A stretch of 9,548 bases of DNA from JALYGK01 sp036259835 (GTDB lineage: Bacteria > Actinomycetota > UBA4738): assembly GCA_036259835.1 (NCBI GenBank), contig DATABA010000151.1:1-9548 (forward strand), read 5' to 3'. Position numbers and translations under genes: made by a program. The notes beneath the pieces were generated by a model. The model ran no database searches, was not told the origin of the DNA, and saw nothing but the letters and a program-made list of their open reading frames with translations. Below, one piece after another: positions 5,534 through 9,548 of the stretch (the stretch's first letter is position 1; the number at the start of each line of letters is the position of its first letter).

Positions 5534-7783
5534 TCACGAACCCCGGGCGATCTCTTTGTGAGATTCGAACAAACCCTCGAGGTCAGCGATCCGAAGGGCG
5601 AACGCCAGATCGAGAAGCGACTCAGCGCTCGAGAAGTCCACGCCGAGGAGCGAGGAGATTCGCCTCAGCCGGTAGGCCACCGTGTTCACGTGCACGTAGC
5701 TCCGGCGAGCCGTCTCGCGCTGGTTGAAACCCGTGTCCACGTACGTCCGGAGCGTCGAAATCAAATCCCGGCGGTGATCGCCGTCGTCCAGGAGTGGCGC
5801 CAGCGTTCGACGCGCGAATTCGCGGAGCTCCTCGGGGAACGCAGCCGAAAGGATCAGGCGATGAATCCCCGCATCTCGGGCGTCGACCACGAATCCCGTT
5901 CGGCCCAGCCTACGCAGAGCGGCCAGCGACTTCTCCGCCAAACGAAAGGCAGCCTGATAGTCGCTGAGAGAGGAACACCGCTCGCTGATGGCCGCGGCGA
6001 CCGAGACGCCCGGAAGATTCTCACCCATCGCTACCTTCGCGCGCTGAACCAACGCCCGCGGCCCTCGTCCGTTGTCTCCGTCGGGCGAAGAACGTTCCGG
6101 CGCGAGCACAATGACCATGTTTCCCTGTCGTCCAGCCATGGTGGCCGGACTCCACGCCGCCGCCACCGCGTGAACGGTCTCGAAGAACCGCCGCTCCACC
6201 GTAAGCAGGTCGATCTGGGAACCTGCCCGTGTGCCCGCTTCGGCATGATCGAGCTCGAAGACGATGACGTGACGCGGCAAGGACAGGTCGTAGCCGAGGT
6301 GGGCGGCGCGTGCACCGATGGCTTCCGCGCTCGAGAAGCCCCCCGTGACGAGATCCATGACCAGGTCTCCCCGAACCCGATGCTCGATTTCCGCCTGGCG
6401 TCGAACTTTCGCCAGTTCCAGCGCCACCCCAGTCCCCGCTACCTCGATCAGCGTCCGATCTAGAGCCGAAAGGTTCTTCTGAGATGGGAGTACGAGATAG
6501 CCGGCAACTTCGTCGGCACCGACGCGTACCGGCGCGACCAGTCGCCCCATCCCGTCCAGCTCCGGAGCGGGCGCGGCCCGCCCTGATGCCGCCAGCTCAT
6601 CGAGAAACGTCTGAACCGCAGGCCGAAGTTCGGGGTCCCGCGGAAGCGGGAGGCGCCTCCACACGTCTCCATCGCCAGGCGACGCCCCGGCGATCACCCG
6701 AAGCAGGTGGTCCTGGACTGCAACCGGCCGATCCAGAAGCGTCGCAAGCTCTTCGACGATGGCCGCGGCACCTCTATCCCGAAGGACCTGATCCACCAGG
6801 CGTTGCTGCAACGTCAACGACCGCGCCAGCTGCTCGTTCGCCGTGGAGAGCTCACGCGCCAGTCGGGCCTCGTTCTGATATCGCCTCGCGTTGTCGATAG
6901 CGATGGCGGCGTGGTTGGCGAACGCCATCAAGAGCCTGGCATCGCGCTGCCCAAAGATTCTGGTCGCGTCGGCGGCGTGGACGTTGATCGCCCCTATCGG
7001 GTCACCTCTGGCGATGAGTGGTGCACACAACACGGCGCGAAAGCCATAGCCCTCGAGCCGTCGAATGCGGTGCCGGTATCGCTGATAGTCCGAAACGATG
7101 ATCGGACGGCGGCTCGCCATTGCGCGTGAGGAGACGCCCTCACCGATCCGGAGCTCGAACCCCACCATGTCCGGAGGAAAGTTCGCCACGGCGACGACCC
7201 GGAGGAGGTCCGCTCCGTCGTCACGAAGCACGATGTCCCCGCTGTCGGCAGCCAGGAGGTCGACGGCATCGGCGACGATCTCGGGGAGCACTTCGCGTGG
7301 GTCGAGCGACGAAGCAACTCGGTCGGTCGTGGCGTTGAGGCGGTCGACCGCGGCCTCCCTGCGGCGCTCACGTTCCAGGAGGCATGCCCGCGCCATTCCG
7401 AGAACCACGGGAAGCGCTCCAGTCCGAAACACGCCCGCCTCGTCCATCTCGCCGACGTCTGCGGCGGCGAGGACAACCGTCCCGTCGCCCACGTCGGACG
7501 CGACAGTGGCGAGGGGGTGCTTCGCTCCTTCCATTTGAAGCCCGCCGTCGCCATCAACCGCGCGGTGGGCCGCGTCTCGCATATCCGCCTCAGACGGAAA
7601 CGGAAGTCCGGGCGTCACTCGCACCTGCGGCGGACCGTCTGACGGAACAAGGGCGACCAATGCATCGTCTGCGTCGACGGCGTCGAGCAGCGCATCGAGT
7701 CCGAATTCCAGGAGCCGGCGACTCTCGGGCGATCCCGGCCGGATGCGAACCAGGCGTTCGAGCCCGGAGGAAGAAGCCTTCAT
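5534..7783 (-). CDS. GAF-domain PucR/CdaR-type transcriptional regulator
   Basis: A 749-aa cytoplasmic DNA-binding regulator. I start it at ATG 7783, which overlaps the SDR stop as ATGA. The frame stays open to 7996, but the extra residues are Arg/Pro-rich shadow sequence inside the SDR gene. Domains in order: a divergent GAF-like region (about 20-135); a clear GAF domain (about 155-300, with RIGEGVSSRAMASRRPIIVSD, then CAPLIARGDPIGAINVHA); a helical linker, probably coiled coil (300-335); a third sensor-like region (335-455); a CdaR-type GGDEF-like region (about 495-600, without a catalytic GGDEF signature); and a C-terminal PucR helix-turn-helix (675-732: TLRTYVDTGFNQRETARR, then HVNTVAYRLRRI). 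Such regulators usually control neighbouring catabolic or transport genes after binding a small ligand. Translational coupling to the SDR and position upstream of the permease fit local control and autoregulation, which is inference. The ligand is unknown. Confidence 0.92.
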   Translation of the reverse strand: MKASSSGLERLVRIRPGSPESRRLLEFGLDALLDAVDADDALVALVPSDGPPQVRVTPGLPFPSEADMRDAAHRAVDGDGGLQMEGAKHPLATVASDVGDGTVVLAAADVGEMDEAGVFRTGALPVVLGMARACLLERERRREAAVDRLNATTDRVASSLDPREVLPEIVADAVDLLAADSGDIVLRDDGADLLRVVAVANFPPDMVGFELRIGEGVSSRAMASRRPIIVSDYQRYRHRIRRLEGYGFRAVLCAPLIARGDPIGAINVHAADATRIFGQRDARLLMAFANHAAIAIDNARRYQNEARLARELSTANEQLARSLTLQQRLVDQVLRDRGAAAIVEELATLLDRPVAVQDHLLRVIAGASPGDGDVWRRLPLPRDPELRPAVQTFLDELAASGRAAPAPELDGMGRLVAPVRVGADEVAGYLVLPSQKNLSALDRTLIEVAGTGVALELAKVRRQAEIEHRVRGDLVMDLVTGGFSSAEAIGARAAHLGYDLSLPRHVIVFELDHAEAGTRAGSQIDLLTVERRFFETVHAVAAAWSPATMAGRQGNMVIVLAPERSSPDGDNGRGPRALVQRAKVAMGENLPGVSVAAAISERCSSLSDYQAAFRLAEKSLAALRRLGRTGFVVDARDAGIHRLILSAAFPEELREFARRTLAPLLDDGDHRRDLISTLRTYVDTGFNQRETARRSYVHVNTVAYRLRRISSLLGVDFSSAESLLDLAFALRIADLEGLFESHKEIARGS

Positions 7784-8544
7784 TGCGCTGTCAGCCCCGC
7801 GTCGACGACCAAGGCGTGCCCGGTCACGAGCGAGGCATCGTCCGATGCGAGGAAGAGCGCCGCACGCGCGACCTCGTCCGGGCGGCCCTGCCGTCCAAGC
7901 GGGACGAACGTGTCGATTAGTGGGCCCAGGCCTTCGCGACCGCCGATGGCGTCGATGAACGGATCGTTGAACGGGGTGTCGATCCACCCTGGACACAGAC
8001 AGTTCACCCTGACCCCGTCGCGCGCGTAGTCGAGGGCCATCTGCTTCGTCAGGAGCACGAGGCCACCCTTGCTGGCGCAGTAAGCGGCGGTCTGTGGTTC
8101 CCCCACGATGCCGTCCGTGGAAGCCGTGATGATCACCGACCCGCCGCCGCTCGCGATGATTCGCGGGATGGCGAACTTTGAACAGAGGAAAGCCCCGGTC
8201 AAATTCACCGCGAGCGTCCGGTTCCAGTCTTCGATCGAAAGGGACGTGACACTGCCGGGGATGAGAACCGCTGCGTTGCTGTGCAGAACATGAACTGCCC
8301 CGAAGGCGCTCATGGTTTCCTCAACCAGACGCTCGGCGTCCGAAGGATTCGAGACGTCCGCGGAAATGCCGATGGCCCTGGCACCGGCGGATCGAATCCC
8401 GTCGGCCACTGCTTCCGCGGCGTCGCCACGAACGTCGACCACGCTCACCGCGGCGCCCTCGGCGCCGAAGAGCTCGGCGGTAGCTTTACCGATACCGGAG
8501 CCGGCTCCGGTGATGATCGCAACGCGATCGTCCAGTCGCCCCAT
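7780..8544 (-). CDS. Short-chain dehydrogenase/reductase (classical SDR)
   Basis: A 254-aa NAD(P)-dependent oxidoreductase acting on an alcohol or carbonyl. It shows TGAGSGIG (12-19), Asp37 at the end of the second strand (VVDVRGD, favouring NAD over NADP), Asn114 in AVNLTG, and the catalytic Ser142, Tyr155 and Lys159 (YCASK) at normal spacing. PGWIDTPF and the C-terminal VTGHALVVDAG are typical of the family. The usual NNAG motif reads SNAA here (89-92). I chose ATG 8544 because the protein then begins at MGRLDDRVAIITG, the normal SDR N-terminus, with a GAGGGGGG purine run before it. The frame extends to 8712, but that would run into the divergent racemase gene. It is the first gene of the minus operon and overlaps the regulator start by 4 bp. 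The substrate is unknown. Confidence 0.95.
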   Translation of the reverse strand: MGRLDDRVAIITGAGSGIGKATAELFGAEGAAVSVVDVRGDAAEAVADGIRSAGARAIGISADVSNPSDAERLVEETMSAFGAVHVLHSNAAVLIPGSVTSLSIEDWNRTLAVNLTGAFLCSKFAIPRIIASGGGSVIITASTDGIVGEPQTAAYCASKGGLVLLTKQMALDYARDGVRVNCLCPGWIDTPFNDPFIDAIGGREGLGPLIDTFVPLGRQGRPDEVARAALFLASDDASLVTGHALVVDAGLTAQ

Positions 8545-8686
8545 GGCCCCCCTCGCCTTGTCGAGGCGCCACAATGGTACCCCGGAGTCGTTGGGACAGT
8601 TCCACGATGAACCGCCGCGGCACAGCCTGATAGCGTCGGGGCGCTGGTGCCCGTGACCTCGGCGCCATAGAAAGGAAGGAGAGCCG
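8545..8686. promoter_or_regulatory. Divergent intergenic control region (SDR operon / racemase)
   Basis: These 142 bp separate two divergent genes and must hold promoters for both directions. Possible -10 elements of the TAnnnT form are TACCAT on the minus strand (8579-8574) and TAGCGT on the plus strand (8631-8636). Neither has a convincing -35 partner. A short inverted repeat GTTC-N6-GAAC lies at 8599-8612. The palindrome GGCGCC occurs at 8565-8570 and 8661-8666, each 20 nt from the adjacent start codon. Near the SDR start, CCTCG/CGAGG (8551-8555 with 8562-8566) or CGCCT/AGGCG (8554-8558 with 8564-8568) could form small alternative hairpins overlapping the Shine-Dalgarno region. Promoter positions are guesses; that the region is regulatory is well supported by gene layout. 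Confidence 0.55.
8676..8681 (+). promoter_or_regulatory. Ribosome binding site of the racemase gene
   Basis: AAGGAG, part of a longer AAGGAAGGAG run from 8672, lies 5 nt before GTG 8687. It decides the GTG start for the racemase-family gene. Confidence 0.75.
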
Positions 8687-9472
8687 GTGGACAGGCAGAT
8701 CGCGTTCATCAACCCGTTCGGGACCGAGATCTACGACGACCTCATTCGCGAAACACTCATCCCCTACGTGTCCGAGGGGACCCACGTCGACATCATCCAC
8801 ATGAAGGACGCTCCGCGAAACATCGACTACTACTGGCCGAAGCACCTGATGGAGGCGGCGGTCTTCGAGCGAGTCATGGAGCTCGAGCGAGAGGGCTACC
8901 ACTCAGTTGTCGTCGGGTGCTGCTACGACCCCGGCGTTCGCGTTGCGCGCGAGCTCGTGGACATTCCAGTCGTCGGCCCACTCGAGGCAGCGATGAACAT
9001 GGCGAGCTACTTCGGCCATGACTTCACCGTCGTGACCGATCACCGAAAAGCACTGCCCTATCTCGAAGACATGGTTCGGTTGTATGGAGCCGGAAATTGC
9101 CGCGGCGTGCGCTGCATCGACTGGTGGGTGGTCGACATGGTGAACGACCCGGCATCAGTGGCGAAAGACGCGGCCGACATGTGCGTTCGAGCAATGGAAG
9201 AGGACGGGTCAGAGGTCGCGATTCTCGGGTGCACAATCATCGGTGGCTGCCTCGAGAAGCAGATCCGAGACACCGGCGAATACGGAGATCTCCCGATCCT
9301 CAACCCGAACCTGTTGGCGTTGAAGACTGCCGAGACGCTGGCAGACCTCTACCTTCAGGGGAAGTACTCCATCAGCCGGCGAGGGTTCTACCAGAAGCAG
9401 AGCCAGTACCAACCAGAAGAGTTCGAAGAGATCAAGCGACAGTTCCACATCACCCAGCGAAATGGGGAGTAA
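8687..9472 (+). CDS. Asp/Glu/hydantoin racemase family protein
   Basis: A 261-aa cytoplasmic protein of the cofactor-independent two-cysteine racemase superfamily, which includes aspartate/glutamate, hydantoin and allantoin racemases and also maleate isomerase and arylmalonate decarboxylase. The first catalytic-type Cys lies in VVVGCCYDPG (Cys78, with a second Cys79). The second lies in AILGCTIIGG (Cys182). Both flank conserved elements: IPVVGPLEAA (93-102) and FTVVTDHRKALPYLEDMV, as in hydantoin-type members. The two-Cys pattern favours a racemase over a decarboxylase, which keeps only one Cys. The C-terminal 40 residues (YSISRRGFYQKQSQY and on) extend past the usual core. The start is GTG 8687, with AAGGAG at 8676-8681 and a 5-nt spacer. 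The gene is transcribed away from the SDR operon over a shared 142-bp region, so the two may be co-regulated. Substrate not determined. Confidence 0.88.
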   Translation: MDRQIAFINPFGTEIYDDLIRETLIPYVSEGTHVDIIHMKDAPRNIDYYWPKHLMEAAVFERVMELEREGYHSVVVGCCYDPGVRVARELVDIPVVGPLEAAMNMASYFGHDFTVVTDHRKALPYLEDMVRLYGAGNCRGVRCIDWWVVDMVNDPASVAKDAADMCVRAMEEDGSEVAILGCTIIGGCLEKQIRDTGEYGDLPILNPNLLALKTAETLADLYLQGKYSISRRGFYQKQSQYQPEEFEEIKRQFHITQRNGE

Positions 9473-9548
9473 CGCGGGTTCCATGCCGCTCAGCGGCGCG
9501 AATCACGGAAAGCCGACAACCGCTGGCGGTCATCGTCCTCGCTGATCT
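9473..9548. other. Non-coding tail after the racemase gene, with two short inverted repeats
   Basis: No gene is supported in this 76-bp end piece. The frame from ATG 9483 stops after 20 codons. Two small inverted repeats occur: GCCGCT-c-AGCGGC (9485-9497) and ACCGC-tg-GCGGT (9519-9530). The first begins 12 nt after the racemase stop and could help end transcription, but no T-run follows. The evidence for a terminator is weak. Confidence 0.3.

Noticed and set aside
5558..6463. Open frame of 301 codons on the plus strand, antisense to the regulator
   Set aside because: The sequence is Arg/Pro/His-rich with no motif, and the opposite strand encodes the clear PucR helix-turn-helix and CdaR region.
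7784..7996. N-terminal extension of the regulator up to 7996
   Set aside because: The extra 71 residues are Arg/Pro-rich and lie wholly within the SDR gene. The ATG at 7783 gives an ATGA overlap and a sensible N-terminus.
8545..8712. N-terminal extension of the SDR up to 8712
   Set aside because: It would cross the divergent control region and enter the racemase gene, and the SDR fold begins at MGRLDDRVAIITG from ATG 8544.
8687..9472. Arylmalonate decarboxylase or maleate isomerase as the precise function
   Set aside because: Two catalytic-type Cys positions are present, which argues against the single-Cys decarboxylase, and nothing in the neighbourhood supports a maleate route. Only the superfamily is safe to state.

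Overview
This GC-rich window (by eye well above 60% GC) has tightly packed genes, GTG starts, 4-bp start/stop overlaps and a PucR/CdaR-type regulator. That suggests a high-GC bacterium, most likely an actinomycete-related or similar soil or environmental lineage. No ribosomal or other marker gene is present, so the assignment is tentative. I see no tRNA, rRNA, CRISPR array, insertion sequence or phage gene.

Layout. (1) Positions 1-1570, plus strand: the C-terminal part of an aldehyde dehydrogenase cut by the window edge, overlapping by 4 bp a small nucleotidyltransferase-fold protein. (2) Positions 1572-8544, minus strand, a probable five-gene operon read right to left: short-chain dehydrogenase/reductase, a 749-aa GAF/PucR regulator (start overlaps the SDR stop by 4 bp), a 12-TM APC-family permease, a calcineurin-like metallophosphoesterase, and a DAO-type FAD oxidoreductase. 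The convergent junction between blocks 1 and 2 is one base wide. (3) Positions 8687-9472, plus strand: an Asp/Glu/hydantoin racemase-family protein, divergent from the minus operon across a 142-bp control region (8545-8686).

How the genes may work together (inference). The permease would import an amino-acid-like or amine substrate. The racemase-family enzyme would set its stereochemistry. The FAD enzyme would oxidise it at the C-N bond. The SDR and the aldehyde dehydrogenase would handle carbonyl products, and the regulator would sense a ligand through its GAF domains. The metallophosphoesterase and the nucleotidyltransferase-like protein do not fit this route in any obvious way. The substrate cannot be read from the sequence.

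The non-coding DNA is short but structured. Two TCGGnCCGA palindromes lie 21 bp apart upstream of the permease. A perfect 10-bp inverted repeat follows the permease. Two GGCGCC palindromes each sit exactly 20 nt before the start codons of the two divergent genes. The window reads mostly as a catabolic gene cluster of recognisable families in an unusual combination, not as a clearly new type of system.
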